Below, piece after piece: positions 16,382-25,256 of a stretch of 55,379 nt of DNA. The position numbers and the translations under genes were made by a program. A model generated the notes under the pieces. The model was not told the DNA's origin. It searched no databases and saw nothing but the letters and a program-made list of their open reading frames with translations. The stretch is taken from assembly GCA_016872285.1 (NCBI GenBank), contig VGZZ01000013.1, forward strand, positions 1 through 55,379. The letters are read 5' to 3'. Each line of letters begins with the position of its first letter. The first letter of the stretch is position 1. The stretch comes from SAR202 cluster bacterium. Lineage in GTDB: Bacteria > Chloroflexota > Dehalococcoidia > Lucifugimonadales > GCA-2712585.

Positions 16382-18220
16382 ATGGAATTCCCTACCCGTT
16401 CTCGTAGGCTGCGGCCCTTGGCGTCTTATCTTTCGGTCGCACTCCTGCTCGTTTTCATTCTCTTAGTAGCGGCCTGCGGCGACGACGAGACCCCCACCGC
16501 GACTCGCCAGGCAGGCGCAACCTCGACCCCTACCGCCACTGTTGCCGCCCAGCCAACCCCTACCCCGACGACGGCGGCACCTAAGCAAATCGTAACGTCT
16601 AAACTTCGGGTTTCCGTTCCACTCCCCAATGCCCAGAACACCATGACGCATATGCTACAGTCCAACGAGTCCTTGTTCTTGCCCGAATACGAGCGGCTCA
16701 TTGGCCACCACCATCAGACCGGCGTCGAAACGCCCCAGCTTGCCGAGTCCTGGTCCGTAGGAACAACCGGTAAGGATTGGACGTGGAAACTTCGCAAGAA
16801 CGTCCCCTTCTACAAAGCCGGAAAGCCTACCGGCACTACCTTCACTGCCAAGGACCTCCTCCTAAGCTGGCAGTTGAGAATAGGCGACAAGACCATTGTC
16901 GCCACGCCTCACCAGCAGTCGGGCCAGTGGACCGGCAGGTTGGGCACTCCAGAGAGCTGGAAGATCGTCAACGACTACGAAGTCGCCATGACCACGCCCA
17001 ACATTAACCTTGACCTGCCCCTCCACCTGTCCGATGAGTTGGCCGCTGGAATAGTCAGCAAGGACCACTTCGACAAGGTGGGCGGCGAAAAGGGTTACTT
17101 TGACGACCCCGTCGGCACCGGTCCCTTCACCTTAAAAAAGTTCACCATCAACGAGGGCATTCTCCACGACAGAGTGGAAAACCACTGGCGCCAGACGCCG
17201 GATTTCCCCCAACTAGAATGGGTCTACGCCAAAGAGGACGCCACCAGGCTAGCCATGCTCAAAGCCGGCGAAGCCCACATCGTTTCCATCCCCAGACTCC
17301 TTCGTAACGAAGCTACCAGCTCTGGAATGCGCATTTCCAAGAGTACCCTTCCTGGGTTCCACACAGGTATACACTTCCCCTACTACCGTGGAGAGAACTA
17401 TATAGACCCCAAGACCGGCCAGGCCCCTGCCGGAGGTCGGCCCGCGGGCGTCCCCAAGGGCTATGACGCCAACGACCCCATGCGCAACAAGCTGGTGCGC
17501 CAGGCCATCAACCACGCCATAAATCGGGACGAGATTAACCGGATTTACTTCTTCGGCGAAGGCTTCCCCGCGGTGAGCTACTTCCCCCAGTGGCGCGACG
17601 ACTTTAAGGACTCCTGGGCTCCCGTCGCCGGACCCCAGGGCAAGACCGGCAAAGAGGGCGGCTGGCCTTATAACTACGACCCTGCCAAGGCCAAGCAGCT
17701 CCTGACCGAGGCCGGCTACCCCAACGGCCTTGACACCACCTTCGTGGCCTTCCCCGGCCCCGCTATGCCGGAAGCGCCGGACATGGCCGAGCAGATGGTT
17801 ACTTACCTCGCCGCCGTCGGAATTAGGGCAAAGCTGGAGATTGTGGAGAACAGCGGCGCCATCTACGGCAGGGCGCGGGAGGCCACCCACTCCAACTTCA
17901 TGTGGCTCTTCTCGGAATCCCTTGACCCGGCCTGCACCTTCCCTGAGTTCTCCTGGTACGAGTCGGGCAGAGGCCGGTACGAATGGAAAGAGATGTCCGA
18001 CTTCAAACTGGCCTGCAACGTCACCGCCGATCCCGCGGCGCGCCGCACCCTGGCCAGCGATTTCGGAACCTGGTGGCTGGGCAACGCCGTCAACGCCCCG
18101 CTTCTCTGGATATTCGGCGAGGCCGCCTACAACCCCGCCTACGTGTCCGAATTCAAGATCAACATGCTTCACGTCGGCCCCATCCGGTACCCTGAATACA
18201 CCAAGGCAGTCACCAAGTAG
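16382..18220 (+). CDS. ABC transporter substrate-binding lipoprotein, family 5 (oligopeptide-type)
   Basis: 612-residue extracytoplasmic solute-binding protein. Residues 1-34 form a signal peptide whose lipobox is L-V-A-A-C, followed by a Thr/Pro-rich linker. The rest has the SBP_bac_5 pattern: A-E-S-W-S-V-G, T-F-T-A-K-D-L-L-L-S-W, G-T-G-P-F-T-L-K-K-F and a N-K-L-V-R-Q-A-I-N-H-A-I-N-R-D-E-I segment. The ATG has AGGAGG five bases upstream; a GTG three bases earlier is too close to that site. No permease or ATPase gene lies in the window, so it is an orphan binding protein here. Ligand unknown. Confidence 0.9.
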   Translation: MEFPTRSRRLRPLASYLSVALLLVFILLVAACGDDETPTATRQAGATSTPTATVAAQPTPTPTTAAPKQIVTSKLRVSVPLPNAQNTMTHMLQSNESLFLPEYERLIGHHHQTGVETPQLAESWSVGTTGKDWTWKLRKNVPFYKAGKPTGTTFTAKDLLLSWQLRIGDKTIVATPHQQSGQWTGRLGTPESWKIVNDYEVAMTTPNINLDLPLHLSDELAAGIVSKDHFDKVGGEKGYFDDPVGTGPFTLKKFTINEGILHDRVENHWRQTPDFPQLEWVYAKEDATRLAMLKAGEAHIVSIPRLLRNEATSSGMRISKSTLPGFHTGIHFPYYRGENYIDPKTGQAPAGGRPAGVPKGYDANDPMRNKLVRQAINHAINRDEINRIYFFGEGFPAVSYFPQWRDDFKDSWAPVAGPQGKTGKEGGWPYNYDPAKAKQLLTEAGYPNGLDTTFVAFPGPAMPEAPDMAEQMVTYLAAVGIRAKLEIVENSGAIYGRAREATHSNFMWLFSESLDPACTFPEFSWYESGRGRYEWKEMSDFKLACNVTADPAARRTLASDFGTWWLGNAVNAPLLWIFGEAAYNPAYVSEFKINMLHVGPIRYPEYTKAVTK

Positions 18221-18224
18221 CATA

Positions 18225-18270
18225 ATGGGCGCTCTCCACGCTTAAGTCATTTCGCGTGGAGAGCGCCCAT
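18225..18270 (+). terminator. Strong hairpin terminator after the solute-binding gene
   Basis: A perfect 17-bp stem (18225-18241 with 18254-18270) and a 12-base loop, starting a few bases after the stop. No long T-run follows, so it may instead act as an mRNA-stabilising hairpin. Confidence 0.65.
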
Positions 18271-18281
18271 CTGTTCAACTT

Positions 18282-18299
18282 TACATTCAACAGAATGTA
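18282..18299. promoter_or_regulatory. Inverted repeat upstream of the RdhA-like gene, possible operator
   Basis: TACATTC, four bases (AACA), then GAATGTA: a perfect 7-bp inverted repeat about 70 bases before the start codon. Spacing and symmetry resemble a dimeric regulator site. No -10/-35 pair was assigned with confidence. Confidence 0.3.
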
Positions 18300-18367
18300 G
18301 GTGTACGCTGACTAAAGTCGGTAACTAGACCTGTGCTCTAGGCCAACAAATCACGTCTGGAGAAAAA

Positions 18368-19648
18368 ATGGCAGTCAAAAAAATAGGTCGCATAGTCCGC
18401 CGCCCCGGCCTCAAGTTGGGTGACCCTGACATAGAAGTCCGCGTAGCGGAAGACCTGTTATCCCAGCCCGGAGTCCCCACCAATAATACCGACGTGGATT
18501 TTTATTCTCGAAGCTATCCCCTGGAAAGCCACTCTATAACGTTCAGCGCCGACCGCGAGTGGGTGGCGGACAACTTCGAGCCGGAAGAATCGGCCCTGCG
18601 GCAGGAGCATGAAGGCCTGCTGGAACCCCTGGTCAAGGCCGCCCGCGCCTCCGGCGAAATCGAGCCTCAGACCAAACCCGCCCCCAATAAAAACGTCACC
18701 GCGGATATTCGACGCCGCGCCAAAGAGCTGGGCTTCGGCGAGATCGGGTTCACCAAGTTCGACCGCCGCTACATCTACCTGTCGAAGAAAAAGTGGGCCA
18801 AGTACGACCACGCCGTCTGCATCGCCTTCGAGCAGGACTACGAGCGCACCCAGGCCACGCCCAGCACCTTCGCTGAATTCGCCCACGTCGGCACCTACCG
18901 CACCATGAGCCTGGCCTGCCTCATTCTCGCCGACTACATCCGCGGCCTCGGCTACCACGCCCAGGTCCACAGCCCCACCGACAACAGCGGCGCCTACATA
19001 CCAATGTTTGTCGAGGCCGGCCTCGGCCAGCTTGGCGCCAACGGCCAGCTTCTTTCGCCCCACTTCGGCTCCCGCGCCCGCCTCATGATCATCAGCACCG
19101 ACGCTATTGTCACCTACGACCAGCCCGTCGACTACGGCATGCACAAGCTCTGCCAGCAGTGCCAGGTGTGCATCAACCGCTGCCCCGGCCGCGCCATCTC
19201 GCGAGAGAAGGTCTGGTGGCGGGGCGTCCTCAAGAACAAGCTCACCTACGAGCGCTGCCGCCCTGTCATGGGCCACTACACCGGATGCGGCGTCTGCATG
19301 AAAGTCTGCCCGGTCCAGAAGTACGGCATGAAGCCCGTCCTGGAACATTACATCGAGACCGGCGAAGTGCTGGGCAAGGGCACCCATGAGCTGGAAGGCT
19401 TCAACGTCGCCGGCAAGGGCTACTTCGGCCCCGGCGAGCTCCCCCACTTCGACAACGAGTTCTTCAACATACCTCACACCACCATAGAGGACCACCTCTT
19501 TGTCCAGCTTAAGGAGAAAGTCGCCAGCGGCAAGATGCCTGACGGTGAAGCAGGCGTTTTGGCTATGATGGAGTTTAAAGAGAAGCTCGAGAAAGCCATT
19601 ACCAAGAGCAAGCAGAACCTGAAGCAAGGTAAGCCCGACGAGGGCTAA
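18368..19648 (+). CDS. Cytosolic reductive-dehalogenase-like cobalamin/[4Fe-4S] protein
   Basis: 426-residue protein related to RdhA/QueG-type corrinoid reductases. It has two iron-sulfur motifs: C262-x2-C265-x2-C268-x3-C272-P, and C297 with C307-x2-C310-x3-C314-P, as in RdhA. The segment before them (E-A-G-L-G-Q-L-G-A-N-G at about 216-226) matches the QueG/RdhA cobalamin-domain motif. There is no twin-arginine signal and no membrane anchor gene next to it, so a respiratory role is unlikely; a catabolic or cofactor-salvage reductase is possible. GGAGAAAAA precedes the ATG. The C-terminus (from about 345) extends beyond the second cluster. Substrate and activity are not known. Confidence 0.8.
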   Translation: MAVKKIGRIVRRPGLKLGDPDIEVRVAEDLLSQPGVPTNNTDVDFYSRSYPLESHSITFSADREWVADNFEPEESALRQEHEGLLEPLVKAARASGEIEPQTKPAPNKNVTADIRRRAKELGFGEIGFTKFDRRYIYLSKKKWAKYDHAVCIAFEQDYERTQATPSTFAEFAHVGTYRTMSLACLILADYIRGLGYHAQVHSPTDNSGAYIPMFVEAGLGQLGANGQLLSPHFGSRARLMIISTDAIVTYDQPVDYGMHKLCQQCQVCINRCPGRAISREKVWWRGVLKNKLTYERCRPVMGHYTGCGVCMKVCPVQKYGMKPVLEHYIETGEVLGKGTHELEGFNVAGKGYFGPGELPHFDNEFFNIPHTTIEDHLFVQLKEKVASGKMPDGEAGVLAMMEFKEKLEKAITKSKQNLKQGKPDEG

Positions 19649-19680
19649 GTTCTAACGGCAAATCGGTCCCTGCGTTTAGC

Positions 19681-19715
19681 AATTGAGGTCACTACGTATA
19701 GTGACCTCAATTTTG
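19681..19715. terminator. Terminator between convergent genes
   Basis: AATTGAGGTCACTA / TAGTGACCTCAATT, a perfect 14-bp stem with a CGTA loop, followed by TTTT. It serves the RdhA-like gene (+); the convergent monooxygenase gene ends just downstream. Confidence 0.85.
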
Positions 19716-19724
19716 TGTCCGCTT

Positions 19725-20912
19725 CTATCCCTCCCCCGTCGCTGCCTGCGCCTTCTTAGCGAACGCCGGCATCACTTCCTTCGCCAGCCGCTCCAACTGC
19801 TCCATCCACATCTTCTGCGGCGAGCTCACCGGCAGCCCCATGCTCACCCTATCCAGCCCCGGGTACGCCTCCTCGATCCCCTTCAGCTTCTCGATAATCG
19901 ACTCCGGCGGCCCGCACAGCACCGCCCCCGCCTTCACCGCGTCCTCCATCGTCGGCAGGCCCGCGTATGGCGCCTTCTTCGGGTCCGCCATGTCCGCGAT
20001 CTGCTGCTCCGTCATAGACCTCACCAGCCGCAGCGGCCCGAAGACCTTCAGGTTCTCCTCATAATATGCCGACGCTTCTTTTATCGCCGTCTTCTGGCTG
20101 TCCGCGATGTAGAAGTGGAAGCCGATGCTCAGATTCTCCCCCAGCTTCACGTCATGCCCCGCCCGCCCCTGCGCGTCCCGCCACGCCTCCACAACCCTGC
20201 GCAGCGCGCCGCCCTCCGCCACGCCCCCGCCGATGACCCCCTTGATGCCGTGCTTGACCATGAAATCGAGGCCTCGAGGTGTCGCGCTCTGGATGGGCTG
20301 CCAGCACTCAAAAGGCCGGTACAGCGGCCTCGGCACCAGCGTCAGTTCTTTGAGCGTGTAATCGCGATATGGCACCGCCGGCGGCAGGTTGTAATACTTC
20401 CCGTGGTGTGAAAACGGTCTCTCCTTTATCGCCTTGTGTACCACGTCCACCTGCTCCTCGAAAAGCTCTCGATTCGCCTGCTGGTCCAGCAGCGGCGCGC
20501 CGAAGGTCTCCACCTCCCGCGTGTGGCACCCCCGCCCGACGCCAAACCTCAGCCTACCCTTGGTCAATATGTCCGCCATGGCGTAGTCCTCGGCCAGCCT
20601 CAGCGGGTGCCACATGGGCGTGATGTTGAAGCCGCAGCCAAAGTTCAGCCGCCTGGTCAGGTGCGCCAGGTGGACCGCCAGAATCATTATGTTAGGTATG
20701 CACTCGTAGCCCTCGGGCTGGAAATGGTGTTCCGCCAGCCACAGCGTGTCGTAGCCCGTGCGGTCCATCAGCCTGGCGATGGCCTCCGCCTTGTCGAAGG
20801 CCGTGGCCAGGTACTCGTCCGAGTACGACCTGTCGTTCACCGGCGTGCCGCCGTACCCCACGTCCTCCAGGTCCACGTACCCCGCAAAAAGCGTGTCGAA
20901 ATACTGGATCAT
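19725..20912 (-). CDS. LLM class flavin-dependent oxidoreductase (luciferase-like)
   Basis: 395-residue TIM-barrel flavin enzyme of the bacterial luciferase/LLM family, which usually uses FMNH2 or F420. Family landmarks include W-L-A-E-H-H-F near 60, E-D-Y-A-M-A-D-I-L-T-x-G-R-L-R-F-G-V-G-R-G near 105-125, and the C-terminal G-P-P-E-x-I-I-E-K-L segment. GGAGG precedes the ATG. The gene is convergent with the RdhA-like gene. No partner reductase is adjacent; the flavin reductase at 34082 is a candidate only. Confidence 0.88.
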   Translation of the reverse strand: MIQYFDTLFAGYVDLEDVGYGGTPVNDRSYSDEYLATAFDKAEAIARLMDRTGYDTLWLAEHHFQPEGYECIPNIMILAVHLAHLTRRLNFGCGFNITPMWHPLRLAEDYAMADILTKGRLRFGVGRGCHTREVETFGAPLLDQQANRELFEEQVDVVHKAIKERPFSHHGKYYNLPPAVPYRDYTLKELTLVPRPLYRPFECWQPIQSATPRGLDFMVKHGIKGVIGGGVAEGGALRRVVEAWRDAQGRAGHDVKLGENLSIGFHFYIADSQKTAIKEASAYYEENLKVFGPLRLVRSMTEQQIADMADPKKAPYAGLPTMEDAVKAGAVLCGPPESIIEKLKGIEEAYPGLDRVSMGLPVSSPQKMWMEQLERLAKEVMPAFAKKAQAATGEG

Positions 20913-20983
20913 CCCAACCTCCAGAGCTGCCGCCGTTTCCCCTACTCTACATCAAGTCTCGCTCAGTTGGAAAATCATCTTAA

Positions 20984-21016
20984 AAAAGAAGCCGTCCGCC
21001 TAAGGCGGACGGCTTC
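20984..21016 (-). terminator. Rho-independent terminator for the interrupted protease gene
   Basis: Stem GAAGCCGTCCGCC with its complement (20988-21000 and 21004-21016), a TAA/TTA loop, and a run of T on the - strand just beyond. It lies 24 bases after the - strand stop codon. Confidence 0.85.
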
Positions 21017-21039
21017 AAAGACGCTTTGTAAGTTCTTGT

Positions 21040-22077
21040 CTAGCAGCTGTAGCCTGCGGCGCAGTTGCTTAGCGCTCCCATCTCACCCGTCCTCTGCACG
21101 TTGACCATGGGGCTGAAAACAAAAGTCGTGTTGTCGCTGATGCCTCCCCACAATATCCCCGCCAGTTCCACATCGTTCCCATCGACTATCTTAAACACCG
21201 GCGACCCGCTGTCTCCGCCGATAACCGTGGCCTGGACCCAGTCCTGGCACAGCATCACAAACTTGGTGCCGTACACACCGGTGTGTACGCAGCTCCTCGT
21301 CACCGACCCCTGAGACCAGCCTGATGTCCTGCCCACCTTGTTCAGTGTGTCTCCTACTGCTGCGTTCCCCGCCGCCTCACCGACGATGCGTAAACTGCCC
21401 GCAATGGTCAGCGATCCGTTGTTTACTCCATCGGTCTGTTCAACATACCCTATGTCGGCGGCTACGCCCGGGGCCAGGGTGGCGAAGGCGGTGTCGCTGT
21501 AACGGCACTGCTTGCCCCTGGGACAAACGCCGCCGGTGAAGAAGCTGGGGTCCGCCGTTTCTGTTCCTGCCAGATTGCTGGACGATATGGTCGGCTGGTA
21601 GTGCTTGGTGCCATCCAGAGCGCCCTGCTTGGAGGTGCAGTGCGAGTTGGTGACATAGCCCTGCACCCCTCCACGCACTGCGTTAAAGCCCAGCGTGCAC
21701 GCGTAGACAAAGGCTTTGGACTGAAAAGTGATCTGTAGGCCGCCCTGCAGGGGCCTCACATTGTCTCGCAGCGTCGCCATGTTAATCATCGCCGGCGACT
21801 CCACCACCTCCATCGAGTCGTCGGGAATGCCCAAGGCCTTGGCTTTGGCGCGCACCTTCCCAGATCGCCCTCTGCTCTCCACACCCACTACCACCTTTCC
21901 CGACGCCTCGTCGGCATCCGTAAAAACCACACCATCGATTTCAAATAGTCCCAGCGACTTGTCGTGCCAGTCCTTTAGATTCCCCTTACCCTGGCCGCCC
22001 CCGTTGTCCGGCCCCGCGCCGTAAATAGGCTAAGCTGCCAGGATCAGAAGAGCCACCAACACCGCCAGAACCGACAT
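21040..22077 (-). pseudogene. Secreted trypsin-like (S1) serine protease interrupted by in-frame TAG
   Basis: The open part (ending at 21040) encodes a mature S1 protease: catalytic His in V-T-N-S-H-C, a likely Asp in Y-S-D-T-A-F, and Ser in G-G-D-S-G-S-P-V-F. Reading back through the only in-frame stop gives a coherent N-terminus: ATG at 22077, a hydrophobic signal peptide (15 codons, M-S-V-L-A-V-L-V-A-L-L...), then TAG at 22030-22032, then P-I-Y-G-A-G-P-D-N-G-G-G and the prodomain. The signal peptide and prodomain are in one frame, so a single point change (for example CAG to TAG) explains the break. A downstream GTG at 21930 would give a protein without export signal. Sequencing error cannot be excluded. 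Confidence 0.8.
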
Positions 22078-22208
22078 CAGCTTAGCCGTAGTCTTCCCTT
22101 TTTACTGGTCCTTGTGAGAAATCATCCTACCGTCAAGCCAACGAGTCAAGGGCCGCCTATTGCCCTTAAGAGTATCTGACCGGATTACGCGGGGCGCGGC
22201 GGGGCTTG

Positions 22209-23036
22209 TCACACCTTCTTATACTTCGTCACCCCGGCCTCGTTTCCGCCTGTATACATGTTCCCTCGACGGTCCAGCCATATCCCGTGCGGGTTCGCTG
22301 CCGTCTTCCCCCGGCTGATCAACTTCCCGCTGGAATCCAAAACCGATATCCGAGGTATCTGGTCGCTGACAAAAAACCGCCCCTGCGCGTCCATGAAAAT
22401 ATCCATAGGGTGGAAAAAATCCCCCCACTCGCTCACGTAGTCGCCTTCGAGGCTGAAAATCTGCACTCGATTGTTCTCGCGGTCGCACACGTACACCCGC
22501 TCCCGACCGTCCACCCACACACCGTGGGGCGTGGTGAACTGCCCTGCCTTGGCCCCGGGCGCGCCCCACGTTTTTATATGCTTCCCGTCGCCGCTGAAGC
22601 GGTGCACGTTCGAGTTGCCGTACCCATCGACGATATACAGGTCGCCGTTGGGCGCCACCGCGATATCGCACGGATGGTTGAAGGGCGCCTGGAAGGCGGG
22701 CCGCTCCCGTCTCCCCAGCCGCATCTGCACCTTGCCGTCCTTGTTGAACTTCAATACCTCGTGGTAGTCGCGATCGATTAAATAGATGTCGTCTTGCGCG
22801 GTGATAAAGATGCCGTGGGCGTCGTACAGGACACCGGTGCCCCAGCCCGTGATAAAGTTCCCCTCGCTGTCCAGCACCACCACCGGCGGGTCCTTGCGCT
22901 GGAACACGTACACGTTGTCCTTCGAGTCCGTGGCCACGTGGCTCACGTTGCCGTACGTCCACCCTCGCGGCAGCCTGCCGAAGGGGTGTATCACCTCCCA
23001 CGCCGTATCCCCCGTCCCAACAATTAATTTAGCCAC
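22209..23036 (-). CDS. NHL-repeat beta-propeller protein
   Basis: 275-residue protein with NHL blades: V-S-H-V-A-T-D-S-K-D-N-V-Y-V-F, L-Y-D-A-H-G-I-F-I-T, N-H-P-C-D-I-A-V-A-P-N-G-D-L-Y-I-V-D-G-Y-G-N-S-N-V-H, and F-T-T-P-H-G-V-W-V-D. The start is GTG, supported by AGGAGG just upstream. It is similar in type to the NHL protein at 15221, but in a different neighbourhood. No signal peptide is visible. Function unknown; possibly a peptidylglycine-lyase-like or SMP-30-like scaffold. Confidence 0.82.
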   Translation of the reverse strand: MAKLIVGTGDTAWEVIHPFGRLPRGWTYGNVSHVATDSKDNVYVFQRKDPPVVVLDSEGNFITGWGTGVLYDAHGIFITAQDDIYLIDRDYHEVLKFNKDGKVQMRLGRRERPAFQAPFNHPCDIAVAPNGDLYIVDGYGNSNVHRFSGDGKHIKTWGAPGAKAGQFTTPHGVWVDGRERVYVCDRENNRVQIFSLEGDYVSEWGDFFHPMDIFMDAQGRFFVSDQIPRISVLDSSGKLISRGKTAANPHGIWLDRRGNMYTGGNEAGVTKYKKV

Positions 23037-23053
23037 AACATCCTCCTGTTTTT

Positions 23054-23097
23054 GTCATTCTGAGCGAAGTCCGTACTCGGACGCAGTCGAAGAATCT
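23054..23097. repeat. GTCATTCTGAG...CGAAGAATCT repeat with an inserted tip
   Basis: Same outer arms as the repeats at 40750-40786 and 38991-39027, but the tip between them is CGAAGTCCGTACTCGGACGC rather than TCCGCCGTAGGCGGA. Located between the NHL gene and the next - strand gene. Confidence 0.7.
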
Positions 23098-23171
23098 GTC
23101 ATGACGTTGGCTGCACTCGCATAACAAAATTCCTACTCATTTTTTAATTACCGACAAGGAGATCTTCATCA

Positions 23172-23588
23172 TTAATCCTTTTTGTTACCAGTCGAGTCAA
23201 ATCCACACTTTTTACATCTGGGGGAGTCCTCTAGGACCATGGAATTACAGTTAAAACAGTGCGAAAGTTTAGCAGCTGGCGGAGGAGTGTTACCAGGTTG
23301 GTTGATTGCCTCGTATATCTTTTCTATAGTCAGATCGTCACTATCTGGGTTGAAGACAGCTTTGACTAGTAATACACCCCCCAATCCCAAAAACACCAAA
23401 CACCCAGTGTAAGTCTCGCCTGGAACCCCTGCAGCATAAACCGTTACAGTAGCTATCAAACCTATGGCAAGTAACACCAATCCCAGCGTCACTTTACCCA
23501 GGCGCGACACTGGGTGCATACTCGGTAGATCGCAAGCCACAGAGAATCCATAATTGTCCCCCTTGGCTAGCCTCCGGTTATGTGCCAC
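23172..23588 (-). CDS. Small membrane protein with C-terminal zinc ribbon
   Basis: Up to 138 residues. Two hydrophobic segments lie at about 32-52 and 63-78, and the C-terminal region has C-F-N-C and C-K-K-C pairs (residues about 111-131), a classic zinc-ribbon layout. The start is uncertain: GTG 23588 has no clear ribosome site, and ATG 23519 (residue 24) is an alternative. Base composition is more AT-rich than its neighbours. No homologue family recognised. Confidence 0.6.
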   Translation of the reverse strand: MAHNRRLAKGDNYGFSVACDLPSMHPVSRLGKVTLGLVLLAIGLIATVTVYAAGVPGETYTGCLVFLGLGGVLLVKAVFNPDSDDLTIEKIYEAINQPGNTPPPAAKLSHCFNCNSMVLEDSPRCKKCGFDSTGNKKD

Positions 23589-23661
23589 TCATCTGTGGCT
23601 TTGAAATGGGTATCCTTTTGGTGTATTAAGCTTAACAAGCACCACTTGCTCGGACTCTCCC

Positions 23662-25176
23662 CTACACCCCATCCACCCTCGGCCCGCGGGGCGCGTAGGC
23701 GGTCTTGTCCGGGTTCCGAGGCTCAAACTTGGCCTTCCCCTGCTTCCCCACCACCTTCCCATCCTCTATCACCACCTGGCCCCGCACCATCGTCATCACC
23801 GGCATCCCCAATAGATTCATTCCCTCGAAGGTGTTCAGGTCGCTGACGCCGTGCTCCGGCCCCGCCGTGTGCATCCGCGTCTGGTCCCATATCACCACGT
23901 CCGCGTCCGACCCCACTTGCAGCGACCCCTTCTTGGGCCAAATGCCGAAGATCTTCGCCGGGTTCTCGCAGAATAACTGCACAAACCGAGGCAGCGTTAT
24001 CTTGCCCGTGTTCACGCCATGCGTCCACACCACCGGCATCATGTACTCCAGGGTGCTCAGCCCTGCCGCCACCGAGAATATGTTTATCGACTTCGGGTCC
24101 GGCTCCTTGGCGTCGCCCTTCACCGTGCCCGACAGGCTCCCCGTTATTTTCAAATTGTTGGTGTAACCCGTGAAGTCGCTGCCTATGGTATTCAGGCTGC
24201 CGCTGGCGACACCCTTCCACATCGCCGCTACGTCCTCACTCTCCCGAAGCGGCGGCGCGACTTTGTACTTGTAGCCGTGCTTCAGCATCATGTCGTTGGT
24301 CAGGGTCAGGTAGTGGGGGCACGTCTCGCCGTACAGCGCCAGCCCCTTATCCTTGTAGTGGTCCAGCACCGGCACCGTCTCCTGCGCGCTCAGGTGCACC
24401 GGGTACAGCGGCGACCCCGCCACCATCGCCATGGTCGCCGCGCGGTTCACCGCCTCGGCTTCGATAATCGCTGGCGCGGCGGGCTCGTAGTACTCCGGCG
24501 ACGTCTTCTTCTCGTGCTTGAACTTGTCCTCCAGGTACGCCTTGCACGTGCCGTTCTCGGCGTGCACCATCACCATGCCGCCGTTGTGGGCCGCGTGGTG
24601 CATCACCATCATTACCTGGTCGTCGGGCAACGCCATGAGGTTCGAGTAGTTCTTTTCCGACGGCAGCACAAAGGGGTTCCAGGTCATGAACAGCTTGTAG
24701 GACGTGACCCCCAGCTTCACCAGGTCGGGGATGACCTTGTGCAGGTCGTCCTTGTCGCGCATGGTTATGAGCCCGTGGGCCGTGAAGTCGGTGTACGACT
24801 CCTGCTCCGCGAAGTCGATAAACCCCTTGACGATGTCCGGGTTGTACTTCCGCACGCCCCACTTGTTGCCGAAGTGTTCGTGCCGGTGCGTCTCCGACCC
24901 GATGAACGCCGCCACTGTGGTCACGCCGCCGAAGGCCGCGCACATCGAATACGTGTCAATCTTGTCGCCGAATATCGGGTGGGCGTGGCTGTCGATGCCC
25001 CCCGGCAGCACGTACTTCCCCGCCGCATCGATGACCTTCTTGGCCTGCCGCTTGGACAGGTCCGGCCCCACCTCCTTGACCTTCCCGTCCTCCACCAGTA
25101 TGTCGGAACGCGTTATCCCGCTCCCCGACACCAGCAGTCCGCCCTTGATTAAAACGTCAGCCTTTTTCGTCGTCAT
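23662..25176 (-). CDS. Dihydropyrimidinase/hydantoinase family amidohydrolase
   Basis: 504-residue cyclic-amidohydrolase of the D-hydantoinase/dihydropyrimidinase type, opening cyclic ureides such as hydantoins or dihydropyrimidines. The binuclear metal set is intact: H64 and H66 in G-I-D-S-H-A-H-P, the carboxylated Lys161 in T-S-Y-K-L-F-M, H205 in V-H-A-E-N-G, H261 in Y-P-V-H-L-S-A, and Asp334 in I-G-S-D-F-T. GGAGG lies upstream of the ATG. No hydantoin racemase or carbamoylase gene is nearby. Substrate uncertain. Confidence 0.92.
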   Translation of the reverse strand: MTTKKADVLIKGGLLVSGSGITRSDILVEDGKVKEVGPDLSKRQAKKVIDAAGKYVLPGGIDSHAHPIFGDKIDTYSMCAAFGGVTTVAAFIGSETHRHEHFGNKWGVRKYNPDIVKGFIDFAEQESYTDFTAHGLITMRDKDDLHKVIPDLVKLGVTSYKLFMTWNPFVLPSEKNYSNLMALPDDQVMMVMHHAAHNGGMVMVHAENGTCKAYLEDKFKHEKKTSPEYYEPAAPAIIEAEAVNRAATMAMVAGSPLYPVHLSAQETVPVLDHYKDKGLALYGETCPHYLTLTNDMMLKHGYKYKVAPPLRESEDVAAMWKGVASGSLNTIGSDFTGYTNNLKITGSLSGTVKGDAKEPDPKSINIFSVAAGLSTLEYMMPVVWTHGVNTGKITLPRFVQLFCENPAKIFGIWPKKGSLQVGSDADVVIWDQTRMHTAGPEHGVSDLNTFEGMNLLGMPVMTMVRGQVVIEDGKVVGKQGKAKFEPRNPDKTAYAPRGPRVDGV

Positions 25177-25256
25177 GGCCCGCCTCCGGCCCTAGATTAT
25201 GTGTTGGTGGCCGTATGCTAGCACGGGGCCAAAGGCAGGGGCAAGAGCGATTGTCC

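Noticed and set aside
18368-19648. QueG epoxyqueuosine reductase
   Set aside because: Shares cluster and cobalamin motifs, but the N-terminus and C-terminus do not fit the QueG layout; a RdhA-like call is safer.
24019-25152. Long open frame opposite the hydantoinase
   Set aside because: Shadow of a gene with all catalytic residues in place; composition not protein-like.
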